DNA of 64,000 nt. Source: Vibrio pelagius (GTDB lineage Bacteria > Pseudomonadota > Gammaproteobacteria > Enterobacterales > Vibrionaceae). Position numbers and translations under genes: made by a program. The DNA is taken from NCBI RefSeq assembly GCF_024347575.1, contig NZ_AP025503.1:1116001-1180000 (forward strand), written 5' to 3'. The notes beneath the pieces were generated by a model. The model was not told the DNA's origin. It saw nothing but the letters and a program-made list of their open reading frames with translations, and made no database searches. Positions 41,665-50,501 of the stretch are shown here, piece by piece (within the stretch, counting starts at the first letter, position 1; every line of letters starts with the position of its first letter).

Positions 41665-42345
41665 CTATTCTACTATTGGTGCCGAACGAAACTTACCCAT
41701 AATCCATTTTGCGGCGATTGGGAACACCCCAAGTAGTGCAAAAGAGATGAGTACAGAAGGAGATACGATACCTGATAGAGATTCGATCTCTGCCAGTTGA
41801 GTACCTGCGTTTAAGTAAACGGCAGTGCCAGGAAGCATCCCTAACTGACTGGTTAAATAGTAACGCCCTACGGAGATAGGTGTTAAACCCATGAGTAAGT
41901 TAATTAAGAAAAATGGGAATACCGGAATCAAACGTAGAGAGAATAGGTAGAATGCCCCGTCTTTTTCTACACCTTGGTTGATGGTAGACAGCTTGTCACC
42001 AAATTTACTTTGTACCCAGTCTCGTAATAGAAAACGGCTGCTCAAAAACGCCAGTGTTGCACCTATAGTGCTTGCAAACGAGACGAGTAACAAACTGGTC
42101 CAGAAGCCGAATAGAGCCGCACCGAGCAGCGTAACCACCGCGGCACCTGGAATTGAAAATGCGGTAATCATTACATAGAGAATGAAGTAGGTTGCTGCTG
42201 CTGCAACAAAATGACTCTCTATGTAGCCGTTTAGAAGTGCTTGTTGAGCCTTGGCATTTTCAAGCGTTAAGTACTGGCCAAAGTTGACAGCCAGTATCAC
42301 TATCGTGGCAACTAAAATTATGCCTAAAATCATTTTCTTACTCAT
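41665..42345 (-). CDS. TVP38/TMEM64 (DedA-like) family membrane protein
   Basis: 226 residues from the ATG at 42343-42345 (MSKKMILGIILVATIVILAV). The frame extends 23 codons further but that stretch does not look like a membrane-protein start. Several membrane segments surround the VTT-domain core IPGAAVVTLLGAALFG and the later LRLIPVFPFFLINLLMG. Family members are linked to phospholipid flipping or membrane potential. It is 13 bp upstream of the DUF2007 gene and likely co-transcribed. Confidence 0.88.
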   Translation of the reverse strand: MSKKMILGIILVATIVILAVNFGQYLTLENAKAQQALLNGYIESHFVAAAATYFILYVMITAFSIPGAAVVTLLGAALFGFWTSLLLVSFASTIGATLAFLSSRFLLRDWVQSKFGDKLSTINQGVEKDGAFYLFSLRLIPVFPFFLINLLMGLTPISVGRYYLTSQLGMLPGTAVYLNAGTQLAEIESLSGIVSPSVLISFALLGVFPIAAKWIMGKFRSAPIVE

Positions 42346-42422
42346 GAGAGCGTCCCTAAATTTTTTGCTTGTAGTTAGTATAGTTAGACAGGAGGAGGAG
42401 AGATTAACTTTCAATAGAAAAT

Positions 42423-42449
42423 AAAAAAAGCCACATCAATGTGGCTTTT
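42423..42449 (-). terminator. tfoY terminator
   Basis: Stem of about 9-10 bp (AAAAGCCACA / TGTGGCTTTT) with a 4-nt loop; on the minus strand a T7 run follows. Confidence 0.88.
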
Positions 42450-42469
42450 GACAATTAAGTGATTTGGAC

Positions 42470-43060
42470 TTAATTAATAGAGTTGATAAGCTCATCGCGT
42501 CGTTGTTGAGGTATGACCGACCAATGAGTACCGTTGATGGCACCTTCAAGTGCCCAAAGCAGCTCTAAGCTGACACTGGACGAGTGAGACTCTTTTATTG
42601 CTTTGTACGCATTAACAGAACCAGACTCATACAAGCTCTCGACGGTATCGATGCCTGCTTTTTTCAACATACGCTCTGTGGCAAGCCGAAGGTTGGGCAA
42701 ATCTTTTAATCGTGTAGGCTTCGCCGATGATTGGATTTGCTTCTCTTTTTTGGCACAGTCAAGGGACGTTTTTGCCAGTTCGATAATACGTTCTTGAGTC
42801 TGCCAGAGGTCTTCTGGAAGAGCAAAATACTTAGTAACGACTGGGAATCCGCGTTTTTTGTATACGTAAGGTTCGAAACCCTGTTGTTCAAATTTTGAAG
42901 TAGTATTTTTGTCAGCTCGAATGTGTAATTGATTGTTAACGACCAGTGCAAACATCGTGTCGTCGGCAAAGAGGCCAAAACCGCCAAACATTGAGCGTGA
43001 CTTAATCTTTCCAAGTGGCTCAAATAACTTCATTGAGTCCTTGAGTATCGGTTTATCCAT
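42470..43060 (-). CDS. tfoY: TfoX/Sxy family regulator, TfoY ortholog
   Basis: 196 residues. The N-terminal TfoX domain includes [20 protein letters not shown] and the C-terminal domain includes [21 protein letters not shown] call it TfoY rather than TfoX because it sits next to purR and carries a c-di-GMP-I riboswitch in its leader, as tfoY does in Vibrio cholerae. TfoY steers motility and type VI secretion in vibrios, separately from the chitin-competence role of TfoX. Translation looks riboswitch-controlled: the weak GAG Shine-Dalgarno sequence lies in a hairpin. It has its own terminator. Confidence 0.88.
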   Translation of the reverse strand: MDKPILKDSMKLFEPLGKIKSRSMFGGFGLFADDTMFALVVNNQLHIRADKNTTSKFEQQGFEPYVYKKRGFPVVTKYFALPEDLWQTQERIIELAKTSLDCAKKEKQIQSSAKPTRLKDLPNLRLATERMLKKAGIDTVESLYESGSVNAYKAIKESHSSSVSLELLWALEGAINGTHWSVIPQQRRDELINSIN

Positions 43061-43068
43061 ATTGTTTA

Positions 43069-43112
43069 TCTCGGTGTATTTGAATTACGCCACCAAATAA
43101 GCAGGTCCGAGA
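43069..43112 (-). promoter_or_regulatory. Probable Shine-Dalgarno-sequestering hairpin of tfoY
   Basis: On the minus strand TCTCGG (43112-43107) can pair with CCGAGA (43074-43069), which contains the GAGA just upstream of the tfoY ATG. It lies between the aptamer and the gene, so it is a natural candidate for the translational switch. The 6-bp stem with a 32-nt loop is seen; its use is inference. Confidence 0.5.
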
Positions 43113-43186
43113 GATTAGCAAAATGTCGCAATAAAATTGTCAATAAGCCGTAAATTACTACTAAAGGTAGGAAATACTGCATTTTG

Positions 43187-43272
43187 CCATCGGTAACCCC
43201 GCTACCATACCAATAATGGGTTAGGCCGGAGGCTTTGCGTCTCACCCTTTCAAGTGATTTGCCCTGTGCGTG
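43187..43272 (-). ncRNA. Cyclic-di-GMP-I riboswitch (GEMM-I aptamer)
   Basis: Read on the minus strand it begins CACGCACAGGGCAAA, has a GAAA tetraloop in the first arm, then GACGCAAAGCCTCCGGCC with the tetraloop receptor, and ends GTAGCGGGGTTACCGATGG. This matches the Vc2 aptamer from Vibrio cholerae tfoY nearly throughout, with changes in loops and arm tips that keep pairing. The ligand-contacting core is intact. It ends 127 bp upstream of the tfoY start. Confidence 0.95.
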
Positions 43273-43393
43273 ACTGTATAACGAAGAATAAAGTTTTTTG
43301 TTGAATGAGGTTCACACTTGTTATTCCAAAATGTGATCTTAATTCAGTTAATTGTTGTATTTATATGCAACAAGGTTTTTATTTTGTCGGAAT

Positions 43394-43420
43394 AAAAAAA
43401 ACGCACCAAGCGGTGCGTTT
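43394..43420 (-). terminator. purR terminator
   Basis: A 9-bp stem (AAACGCACC / GGTGCGTTT) with a 4-nt loop and a run of T on the minus strand. Confidence 0.92.
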
Positions 43421-43444
43421 TATTAGATTTTTCTAAAGTTTACG

Positions 43445-44449
43445 TTATTTTAACGTTCTAACTGTAGCTCGCTCAATGATCTCTGGATGCATTTCGAACA
43501 CGCGTTTTTCGTGATCTTTGTCTTTAATGCGTTCCAACAAGATTTCAAATGCGTTTTTGCCGACACGACGCTTTGGCTGGTGAACAGTTGTCAACGGTGG
43601 TGAGAAGTACTCTGCCAGCTCAATATTGTCGTAACCAATCACTGAAATGTCTTCTGGGATCTTAATGCCTTGCTGTTGTAGACGGCTCATAAGACCAAGT
43701 GCCATCGTATCGTTGAAACAGAATACTGCTGTCGGGCGATTCTCCATTGCAACGATTTTATCTGCCGCGATAACTGCGGTGTCACATTCGAAGTTACCTT
43801 CAAGAATTAGACTGTCATCTGTTTGAATGTTTGCTTCCTCAAGAGCACGGCGATAACCCGCGATACGCTCTACACATGCCGCTTTATCCAAATGTCCACT
43901 TAGACAAGCGATACGTTCATGTCCTCGTTCAACCAGGTATTTAGTGGCGAGGTAGCCACCTTCTTCTGAGTTGTCGATGATTTTATCCGCTTGTGAACTC
44001 TCTGGGCCCCAGTCCATAACAACTTTTGGAATGTCTGCGTGGCGGTCAAGCATTTCACGCAGTTCTTCAGTTAAGTCAGAACACATTACCAAGATGCCGT
44101 CTACGCGTTTTTCAGCAAGCATTCGGATGTAGTCGCGTTGCTTCTCGTAGATACCACCTGTGTTACATAGAATCAGCGTGTAGCCTTGACGGTAACAGTA
44201 GCTCTCTACTCCATCGATCACTTCAGAGAAGAATAGGTTGGTTGATTGAGTCACTAGCATACCGATTGTGCGCGTAGAGTTACATTTCAGGCTACGAGCA
44301 ACAGCACTTGGTGCATAATTTAGTTCATCGACGGCTTTGTTTACTTTTTCTTGAGTCGCTTCTGCGACGAAACGTGTCTTGTTGATCACGTGAGAAACGG
44401 TGGTTGTTGATACGCCGGCTAAGCGAGCGACATCTTTTATAGTTGCCAT
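43445..44449 (-). CDS. purR: Purine repressor
   Basis: 334 residues. LacI-type helix-turn-helix at the N-terminus ([20 protein letters not shown]), hinge helix around [12 protein letters not shown], then a periplasmic-binding-like effector domain. With hypoxanthine or guanine it represses purine nucleotide synthesis. The flanking torD and tfoY match the Vibrio order. The leader has overlapping inverted repeats (44468-44511). Confidence 0.93.
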   Translation of the reverse strand: MATIKDVARLAGVSTTTVSHVINKTRFVAEATQEKVNKAVDELNYAPSAVARSLKCNSTRTIGMLVTQSTNLFFSEVIDGVESYCYRQGYTLILCNTGGIYEKQRDYIRMLAEKRVDGILVMCSDLTEELREMLDRHADIPKVVMDWGPESSQADKIIDNSEEGGYLATKYLVERGHERIACLSGHLDKAACVERIAGYRRALEEANIQTDDSLILEGNFECDTAVIAADKIVAMENRPTAVFCFNDTMALGLMSRLQQQGIKIPEDISVIGYDNIELAEYFSPPLTTVHQPKRRVGKNAFEILLERIKDKDHEKRVFEMHPEIIERATVRTLK

Positions 44450-44467
44450 GGCTTTATCCTATTGATA

Positions 44468-44511
44468 GCTACTTCCTCAGCAGTACGGAGCAAGTAGCCG
44501 TTTAAAGCTAC
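44468..44511 (-). promoter_or_regulatory. purR leader with alternative hairpins
   Basis: On the minus strand GTAGC (44511-44507), GCTACTT (44498-44492) and AAGTAGC (44474-44468) follow each other, so the middle segment can pair with either neighbour. The second pairing extends to about 10 bp through CTC / GAG. Whether it is used in RNA, or serves as a DNA operator, is unknown. Confidence 0.4.
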
Positions 44512-44570
44512 CAGAACAAGAGCTTAGAATATGGAGGGCTCTCTCGGTACTAAAGTGCTAAAAAACAAAA

Positions 44571-44590
44571 AACCGCTTATGAGAGCGGCT
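44571..44590 (-). terminator. Second terminator downstream of torD
   Basis: Stem CCGCT / AGCGG plus a flanking pair, followed on the minus strand by TTTTTTGTTTTTT. It lies between torD and purR and would stop read-through into purR. Confidence 0.7.
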
Positions 44591-44706
44591 TGTCTTAACA
44601 CCGAAATGCTCTTAGCTAATTTAAAGCATAGCATTTCGAGAATGTTTCATATTTTATCGTTTGCGGTCACAATTTTAGACTGACTAGAAAATACTCGCAA
44701 TAAAAT

Positions 44707-44726
44707 TCACCCAGAAATCTGGGTGA
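44707..44726 (-). terminator. torD terminator
   Basis: An 8-bp stem (TCACCCAG / CTGGGTGA) with an AAAT loop, followed on the minus strand by ATTTTATT; 44 bp beyond the torD stop. Confidence 0.8.
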
Positions 44727-44770
44727 GTTGTCACATTCTACCTAAATTGTACCCTTAGTCATCAGTGAAT

Positions 44771-45418
44771 TTATTCACCAGCTAAATATTGTGTATCAAG
44801 TTTACAGAAAGCGACTAGCAATTCTGCAACACATGCGTAAAAACCAAACTCATCAAATTCACGGCATTTTACTGCGAACTGTGGAACCCAACTAAGGAGC
44901 TGTCGTTCAACAAACTCGTGTTGTGTAGCGAAAGCCGTTTCTAGATCTTGTTCACTCTCAAGGTCGTTGGAACGAATAATGATGTTACCCAGGAAATCTA
45001 ACTCAATGGCTAGGTGGTCAGCAGGCTCTTTCAGATCTTGGTTTACGGCGATGCCGTAAGACGCCATGATGGCTTCCATGTCTTGAGCTGGTTTTGCATT
45101 CAGTAGTCCACTTTTGTCTAGATAAATAGAAGCGTACGGCAGAGCACCGTACTTATCCGACTTTAAGAACAGCTCGCAAAAATCGGATGAAAGCTCTAAT
45201 TGAGCATCTTCACGGTTCTGTAATCGGTTAAGTGTATCTACTAGGTTATTGATTGATGGCTTAAGCGTCTCGTTGTCGCCGAGGCCGGTTAAAAACGAAC
45301 GAATCTCAACCGAGTGGTATTTGTCCAATTCTTCTTGAGTCAGTTCTTTCGCGAACAGGCTCGATAGCCACCAGTAGATTTCAGCTCGTTGTTCATTGAA
45401 CGCTTTGGTTTCTTTCAT
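44771..45418 (-). CDS. torD: TorD-type molybdoenzyme chaperone
   Basis: 215 residues, all-helical. [20 protein letters not shown] at the N-terminus, and the [17 protein letters not shown] segment, which is the TorD/DmsD hallmark. It binds the twin-arginine signal of a TMAO or DMSO-type reductase and protects it during cofactor insertion. The partner reductase is not in the window. It is divergent from torR. Confidence 0.88.
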   Translation of the reverse strand: MKETKAFNEQRAEIYWWLSSLFAKELTQEELDKYHSVEIRSFLTGLGDNETLKPSINNLVDTLNRLQNREDAQLELSSDFCELFLKSDKYGALPYASIYLDKSGLLNAKPAQDMEAIMASYGIAVNQDLKEPADHLAIELDFLGNIIIRSNDLESEQDLETAFATQHEFVERQLLSWVPQFAVKCREFDEFGFYACVAELLVAFCKLDTQYLAGE

Positions 45419-45674
45419 CTCAATAATCCTAATATCGTCTTTCGTAATATCTGCGGTACGAAGGCTTACTAACCCTTGTATTTGCTAACTGCAAAGTCAC
45501 TCGTTAGTAGTAATGCCTATATTGAATTGCGATGGGGGTTAAATAGCAAGGTTTAAGATTGTCTTGTATCAAAAAAAATTCAGGTTTCTGGCTTTTATCT
45601 TACCTACTACTAGAATTGTTACTAGTTATGAATAGAATGGTCACTGAAACTATTAAATAAGAAAAGTGGTGTAG

Positions 45675-46388
45675 ATGAGCTATCACGTATTAGTCGTTGA
45701 AGATGATGTGGTAACCCGTAGTAAGCTAGTTGGATATTTCCAGAATGAGGGTTACACAGTAAGCGAAGCAGAAAGCGGCGCTCAAATGAGAAATGTTTTA
45801 GAAGAAAATAACGTAGATCTCATTATGCTGGACATCAACTTACCAGGCGAAGATGGATTGATGCTAACTCGCGAATTACGCAGTCAATCAGACATTGGGA
45901 TTATTTTAGTTACTGGACGCACGGATAGCATCGACAAAATTGTAGGCCTAGAGATGGGCGCAGATGATTATGTTACCAAACCATTTGAACTTCGCGAATT
46001 ATTGGTTCGAGTGAAAAACCTACTTTGGAGAATTTCTGCGGCTCGCAAGTCACCATCAGATGCAACTGAGCAGGCGGAAGACGCGTCAATCGTTCGCTTT
46101 GGTGAATGGACGTTTGATATTCCACGTCGCGCACTGAGTAAAAACGGTGAGCCAGTGAAATTGACCAAAGCTGAATATGAGTTATTGGTTGCTCTGTCGT
46201 CATACCCTAACCAGGTTTTAAGTCGTGAGCGAATCTTAAATATGATTAGCCACCGCGTTGATGCACCAAACGATCGTACCATCGACGTATTGATTCGTCG
46301 TATGCGTGCTAAGATGGAGTTTGATCCAAAGAATCCACAAATTTTTGTGACGGTTCATGGTGAAGGCTATATGTTTGCAGGCGATTAG
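45675..46388 (+). CDS. torR: OmpR-family response regulator TorR
   Basis: 237 residues. The receiver domain has the phospho-acceptor D53 (LIMLDINLPGEDG), and the C-terminal winged helix ends with RTIDVLIRRMRAKM and GEGYMFAGD. Stretches such as LPGEDGLMLTRELR and GLEMGADDYVTKPFELREL are much closer to TorR than to ArcA. It activates TMAO respiration genes with sensor TorS, which is absent here. I looked for tor-box repeats upstream and found none I trust. Confidence 0.9.
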   Translation: MSYHVLVVEDDVVTRSKLVGYFQNEGYTVSEAESGAQMRNVLEENNVDLIMLDINLPGEDGLMLTRELRSQSDIGIILVTGRTDSIDKIVGLEMGADDYVTKPFELRELLVRVKNLLWRISAARKSPSDATEQAEDASIVRFGEWTFDIPRRALSKNGEPVKLTKAEYELLVALSSYPNQVLSRERILNMISHRVDAPNDRTIDVLIRRMRAKMEFDPKNPQIFVTVHGEGYMFAGD

Positions 46389-46432
46389 CAGCTAGAATTG
46401 AAATGTTCAACTAGCGAAATTGAAAAAGCCGA

Positions 46433-46455
46433 GATATTCAGTATCTCGGCTTTTT
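46433..46455. terminator. Bidirectional terminator between torR and elyC
   Basis: A 9-bp GC-containing stem (GCCGAGATA / TATCTCGGC) extended by five A-T pairs, with a TTCAG loop. U-tracts form in both directions. Confidence 0.9.
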
Positions 46456-46508
46456 GTTTATGAAATTAGCTTGAAAGGTCTAGGGACTTAAAGTCACTTC
46501 ATACAGCA

Positions 46509-47384
46509 TTAAATGGCTGGTTGTGCGCCACTTGTTGGTAGTGCATCGGAGGCGGCAGAGAGCTCTTCTTCAAGCATTGAAGGTTCGGGGATGATCATTG
46601 GCTCTTCCATTTCGGTGCTTTGGTTATCTAGCCAATCGCGCAATGATTGCCAAACTAACCCCATCGTTTCATGCCAATATCGTTCGGTCTGCTCTAAGTA
46701 GATCGCTTTTGGCATGTACTTGTTCCAAGGTTGCTCAATGCCTTCTTGAGCCAGAAAATTGGTAGGCGCTGGAATCGGCTTCATTCCTGCATCATGAAAT
46801 TCGTTGAGAGCGCGCTGCATATGGCTGGCGGAAGTCACGAGTACCATTCGTTTGTTTTTCACAAATGCAGCAGCCTGACGCGCTTCTTCCCACGTATCTT
46901 TAGCTGTCTCAAGTAGGATAATGTCTCGTTTAGACACACCCAAGGCCAAGGCAACCTTCGCCATCATGCGTGCATTACTGACTTCAGTACCACCACCATA
47001 GCCAGATAAAATCAATCTAGCACCGGGATAGATTCGTTGAATGCGGATGCCTTCACTCAATCTCATCAGGCCTGTTCGGCTGAGTTCAGATGTAGGCGGG
47101 ATTTGGTCGTCTACGACATGGCCACTACCCAATACCATCACATAGTCGATAGATTCATTTGTCGGCAAAAATGCGGTGTGTTGTCGTTCCATTGGCATAA
47201 GAAGTTGGCTAGAAACGGGTTGGAACGCGATCAGGAAAATACCACAAAGTGCAGAGAGCGTGATAAGGCACCCTGTTTTACGTTTTGTAGTGAACATAAC
47301 AAGGGCTAGCCCCAGAAAAGCGAGAATTAACATTGCTGGCAGTGGCATCAACAGTGAAGACACTACTTTTTTCAGCTCAAACAT
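46509..47384 (-). CDS. elyC: Envelope biogenesis factor ElyC (DUF218)
   Basis: 291 residues. Two N-terminal membrane segments are followed by a periplasmic DUF218 domain: VMVLGSGHVV, LILSGYGGGTEVSNA and LVTSASHMQRALNEF. ElyC supports peptidoglycan and lipid carrier metabolism at low temperature in Escherichia coli. The order elyC (divergent), cmoM, mukFEB is shared with enterobacteria. An acidic, disordered C-terminal tail of about 40 residues ends the protein. Confidence 0.9.
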   Translation of the reverse strand: MFELKKVVSSLLMPLPAMLILAFLGLALVMFTTKRKTGCLITLSALCGIFLIAFQPVSSQLLMPMERQHTAFLPTNESIDYVMVLGSGHVVDDQIPPTSELSRTGLMRLSEGIRIQRIYPGARLILSGYGGGTEVSNARMMAKVALALGVSKRDIILLETAKDTWEEARQAAAFVKNKRMVLVTSASHMQRALNEFHDAGMKPIPAPTNFLAQEGIEQPWNKYMPKAIYLEQTERYWHETMGLVWQSLRDWLDNQSTEMEEPMIIPEPSMLEEELSAASDALPTSGAQPAI

Positions 47385-47481
47385 ATCCGATTAGTCCGAA
47401 AAAACATCACTTAGTACTAAAAAGAGACATCGCCTCTTTATTCCTGAAATTCCTGTGACAGAATAGCAGGCACGATAGGAC

Positions 47482-48282
47482 ATGATAACCCAAGTAGCTG
47501 TGACTGAAGACCGTAATTTCGACGATATTGCCCACAAATTTGCAAAAAATATTTACGGCTCTGACAAAGGAGAGATCCGTCAGATCATCGTATGGGAAGA
47601 TTTAAAGCAAGCGTTAAGCACATTTAAAACCGAAGAAACACCTTTGCACATTCTGGATGCTGGAGGTGGTTTAGCGCAGATGTCGCAAAAGATAGCTAGC
47701 TTGGGGCATAAAGTGTCGCTGTGTGATCTCTCTTCTGAAATGCTGAAATTGGCACAGCAAGATATTGATAAAGCCGGCTTGCTTGAACAGTATCGATTCA
47801 TTCATTCTCCGGTTCAAAATATTGCACAGCATATAGAAGAGCCAGTGGATATGGTGATGTTTCATGCTGTAATGGAGTGGTTAGCTGATCCAAAAGAGGC
47901 TTTGGATATCCTGCTTAAGCAAGTGAAGCCGGGTGGCGTGGCATCAATTATGTTTTACAACCATCACGGATTAGTCCTCAAAAATGTGATTTGTGGCAAT
48001 ATTCCTCATGTATTAAATGGGATGCCACATCGAAAACGGTTTAAGCTGCAACCCCAAAAAGGTTTGAAACCTGAAGAGGTCTATCAGTGGATAGAAGAGG
48101 CGGGTCTTGAGATTAAAGGAAAGTCGGGTATTCGTTCGTTTAGCGATTACATAGGTAATATGGAGTACATGGGCGACTACCAATTCGAAGATGTACTTGA
48201 GCTTGAGAAACAGCTATGTCGTCAAGAGCCTTACCTCTCTTTAGGTCGCTATGTTCACGTTTGGGCGCAAAAACCAGAATAA
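47482..48282 (+). CDS. cmoM: tRNA 5-carboxymethoxyuridine methyltransferase CmoM (SmtA)
   Basis: 266 residues. Class I methyltransferase with the SAM motif LDAGGGLAQMSQKIA and MVMFHAVMEWLADP. It methylates cmo5U34 of tRNA to mcmo5U. Its place just upstream of mukF is conserved, and it pairs functionally with CmoB encoded at the right end of this window. The start follows AGGAC. Confidence 0.93.
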   Translation: MITQVAVTEDRNFDDIAHKFAKNIYGSDKGEIRQIIVWEDLKQALSTFKTEETPLHILDAGGGLAQMSQKIASLGHKVSLCDLSSEMLKLAQQDIDKAGLLEQYRFIHSPVQNIAQHIEEPVDMVMFHAVMEWLADPKEALDILLKQVKPGGVASIMFYNHHGLVLKNVICGNIPHVLNGMPHRKRFKLQPQKGLKPEEVYQWIEEAGLEIKGKSGIRSFSDYIGNMEYMGDYQFEDVLELEKQLCRQEPYLSLGRYVHVWAQKPE

Positions 48283-48418
48283 AAAAGCGGAGAATGTGGT
48301 ACAAGAGTTGCCATCGCATTCCTAGGCTACAGTCGATAACCTGATAGCCCGCGTTATAAAGAAAAGGCGTAACATCGACATCTGCTCGGTGTTACAAAGA
48401 ACAGTAACAGGAACCACA

Positions 48419-49756
48419 ATGAGTGAAATGACTCAAACTGCCGAAGAGCAGCCAATTGATGAGTTGGTGGGCTGGGTCAAGCAGCATGATTTTTCATTAA
48501 ATTTGCCGCCTGAGCGATTGGCATTTCTAATTGCTATCGCAGTACTAAGCAACGAAAGGTTCGATGAAGAGTTAGGTGAGGGTGAACTGCACGACGCGTT
48601 TACCATTGTCACTCGTCTGTTCGAAGATACCGGCGAAGCCTCAGCGTTTCGCGCAAACAACGCAATCAATGAACTGGTAAAACAGAAATTGATTAGCCGT
48701 TTTACCAGTGAGATTACCGATGGGGCGAGCATTTATCGTCTATCGCCGCTCGCAATTGGTATTTCAGATTACTACCTACGTCACCGCCAATTCTCGAAGT
48801 TAAAACTATCGATTCAACTATCGATGGTTGCTGACGAGATGGCGAAGGCCATTGAAGCCGCACAAAAAGGCGGAACGCCGGGTCACTGGCGCAAAAACGT
48901 TTATGGCGTCCTAAAATACTCAGTTGGCGAGATTTTTGACCAAATTGATCTTAACCAGCGTGTAATGGATGAGCAGCAACAGACGGTTAAACAGCAGATC
49001 GCGGACCTTCTTAACAAAGATTGGCGTGAAGCGATCAACAACTGTGAAGCTCTGTTATCTGAAACCTCTGCAACGTTGAAAGAGCTTCAAGATACCCTAC
49101 AAGCTGCTGGTGATGAACTGCAGACACAGATTCTTGATATCCAGGAGATTGTGTATGGTGACGACGAGCTAGAGTTCGTTGGTGAAACCCTGTTCGGTTT
49201 GCAGATGAAACTAGACCGAATTACAAGTTGGGGCCAGCAAGCCATCGACTTATGGATTGGCTACGACCGCCACGTACATAAGTTTATTCGTACTGCCATC
49301 GATATGGATAAGAACCGAGCGTTCAGCCAACGTCTGCGCCAGTCGGTTACTGACTACTTCGACGCACCTTGGCTACTTACTTACGCGGACGCTGAAAAGC
49401 TCACAGATCTACGTGATGAAGCACTGGTTCTGCGTGATGACGAGGTGATGGGACAAGCGCCACTTGATGTCGAGTATGAAGAATTTGAACAAGTGAATGA
49501 TTACCTCTCAGACAAAATCGCTGAGATGTTGAAAGTTCACAAACAGCAAGGGACGCCAATCGACCTTGGCCTAGTACTGCGAGACTACCTTGCAGAACAC
49601 CCTCGCACACACCATTTTGATTTAGCCAGAATTGTTGTCGACCAAGCGGTGCGCTTAGGTTACTCAGAGTCTGACTATCAGGCGATCCAACCTGATTGGC
49701 AGGCAATCAACGATTTCGGTGCAAAGGTACAAGCAAATGTCATTAACAAGTACTGA
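48419..49756 (+). CDS. mukF: Chromosome partition protein MukF (kleisin)
   Basis: 445 residues from the ATG at 48419, after AGGAACC; the frame is open ten codons further upstream. The N-terminal winged helix ([21 protein letters not shown]) dimerises, the middle is helical, and the C-terminal winged helix binds the MukB head. The stop is inside the first codons of mukE, a 20-bp overlap, indicating coupled translation. Confidence 0.97.
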   Translation: MSEMTQTAEEQPIDELVGWVKQHDFSLNLPPERLAFLIAIAVLSNERFDEELGEGELHDAFTIVTRLFEDTGEASAFRANNAINELVKQKLISRFTSEITDGASIYRLSPLAIGISDYYLRHRQFSKLKLSIQLSMVADEMAKAIEAAQKGGTPGHWRKNVYGVLKYSVGEIFDQIDLNQRVMDEQQQTVKQQIADLLNKDWREAINNCEALLSETSATLKELQDTLQAAGDELQTQILDIQEIVYGDDELEFVGETLFGLQMKLDRITSWGQQAIDLWIGYDRHVHKFIRTAIDMDKNRAFSQRLRQSVTDYFDAPWLLTYADAEKLTDLRDEALVLRDDEVMGQAPLDVEYEEFEQVNDYLSDKIAEMLKVHKQQGTPIDLGLVLRDYLAEHPRTHHFDLARIVVDQAVRLGYSESDYQAIQPDWQAINDFGAKVQANVINKY

Positions 49757-50501
49757 TGATTACATGCCAGAGAAACTGGTAAAAGCGATTGCGAACCCAC
49801 TGTTCCCAGCGCTTGATAGCATGCTGCGTTCAGGTAAGCATATTTCAACAGAAGACCTAGATAATCACGCACTGTTGGCGGACTTCGAACTGGAACTTCA
49901 ACAATTTTACCAGCGCTATAATACTGAGTTGGTAAAAGCGCCAGAGGGCTTCTTCTACCTACGTCCTCGTTCAACCTCTTTGATTGGTCGAAGTGTACTC
50001 TCAGAGCTTGATATGCTGGTGGGTAAGGTGCTGTGTTTCCTTTACCTGAGCCCAGAGCGCTTGGCTCACGAAGGTATCTTCACTAACCAAGAGTTATTTG
50101 AAGAGTTAATGACTCTGGCTGATGAAAAGAAACTGATGAAGCTGGCAACCAATCGTGCTTCTGGTTCTGATCTAGATAAAGAGAAGCTTTTCGAGAAAGT
50201 GAGAACGTCTCTGCGTCGTCTGCGTCGTATCGGCATGCTAATTTCTATCGGTGAAACGGGTAAATTCCGTATCAGTGAGGCTGTATTCCGCTTTGGTGCG
50301 GACGTACGCGTTGGTGACGATATGCGCGAAGCGCAACTGCGCCTAATCCGTGATGGTGAAGCCGTAGTTCATACTCAAGAACCAAATCAAGGTAGCTTGC
50401 TTAATGAAGAGCAAGAAGAGACAGAACAAGATGCTCAACAAGACATTTTCGATGACGAAATCATGAGCAACGAACAGACAAAAGAAGAAGGTGAAGCATG
50501 A
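49737..50501 (+). CDS. mukE: Chromosome partition protein MukE
   Basis: 254 residues from the ATG at 49737, preferred over 49719 because [14 protein letters not shown] aligns with the Escherichia coli MukE start. Conserved core: [17 protein letters not shown] and [20 protein letters not shown]. Acidic C-terminal tail. It binds MukF to build the condensin. It overlaps mukF by 20 bp and mukB by 4 bp (ATGA). Confidence 0.97.
   Translation: MSLTSTDDYMPEKLVKAIANPLFPALDSMLRSGKHISTEDLDNHALLADFELELQQFYQRYNTELVKAPEGFFYLRPRSTSLIGRSVLSELDMLVGKVLCFLYLSPERLAHEGIFTNQELFEELMTLADEKKLMKLATNRASGSDLDKEKLFEKVRTSLRRLRRIGMLISIGETGKFRISEAVFRFGADVRVGDDMREAQLRLIRDGEAVVHTQEPNQGSLLNEEQEETEQDAQQDIFDDEIMSNEQTKEEGEA

Noticed and set aside
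42865..42885. GGTTCGAAACCC resembling a tRNA T-arm
   Set aside because: It is within the tfoY coding sequence, and no acceptor or anticodon arms surround it. No tRNA was found elsewhere in the window either.
45419..45674. Tor-box decamers in the torD-torR gap
   Set aside because: I looked for CTGTTCATAT-like direct repeats and found only partial resemblances.
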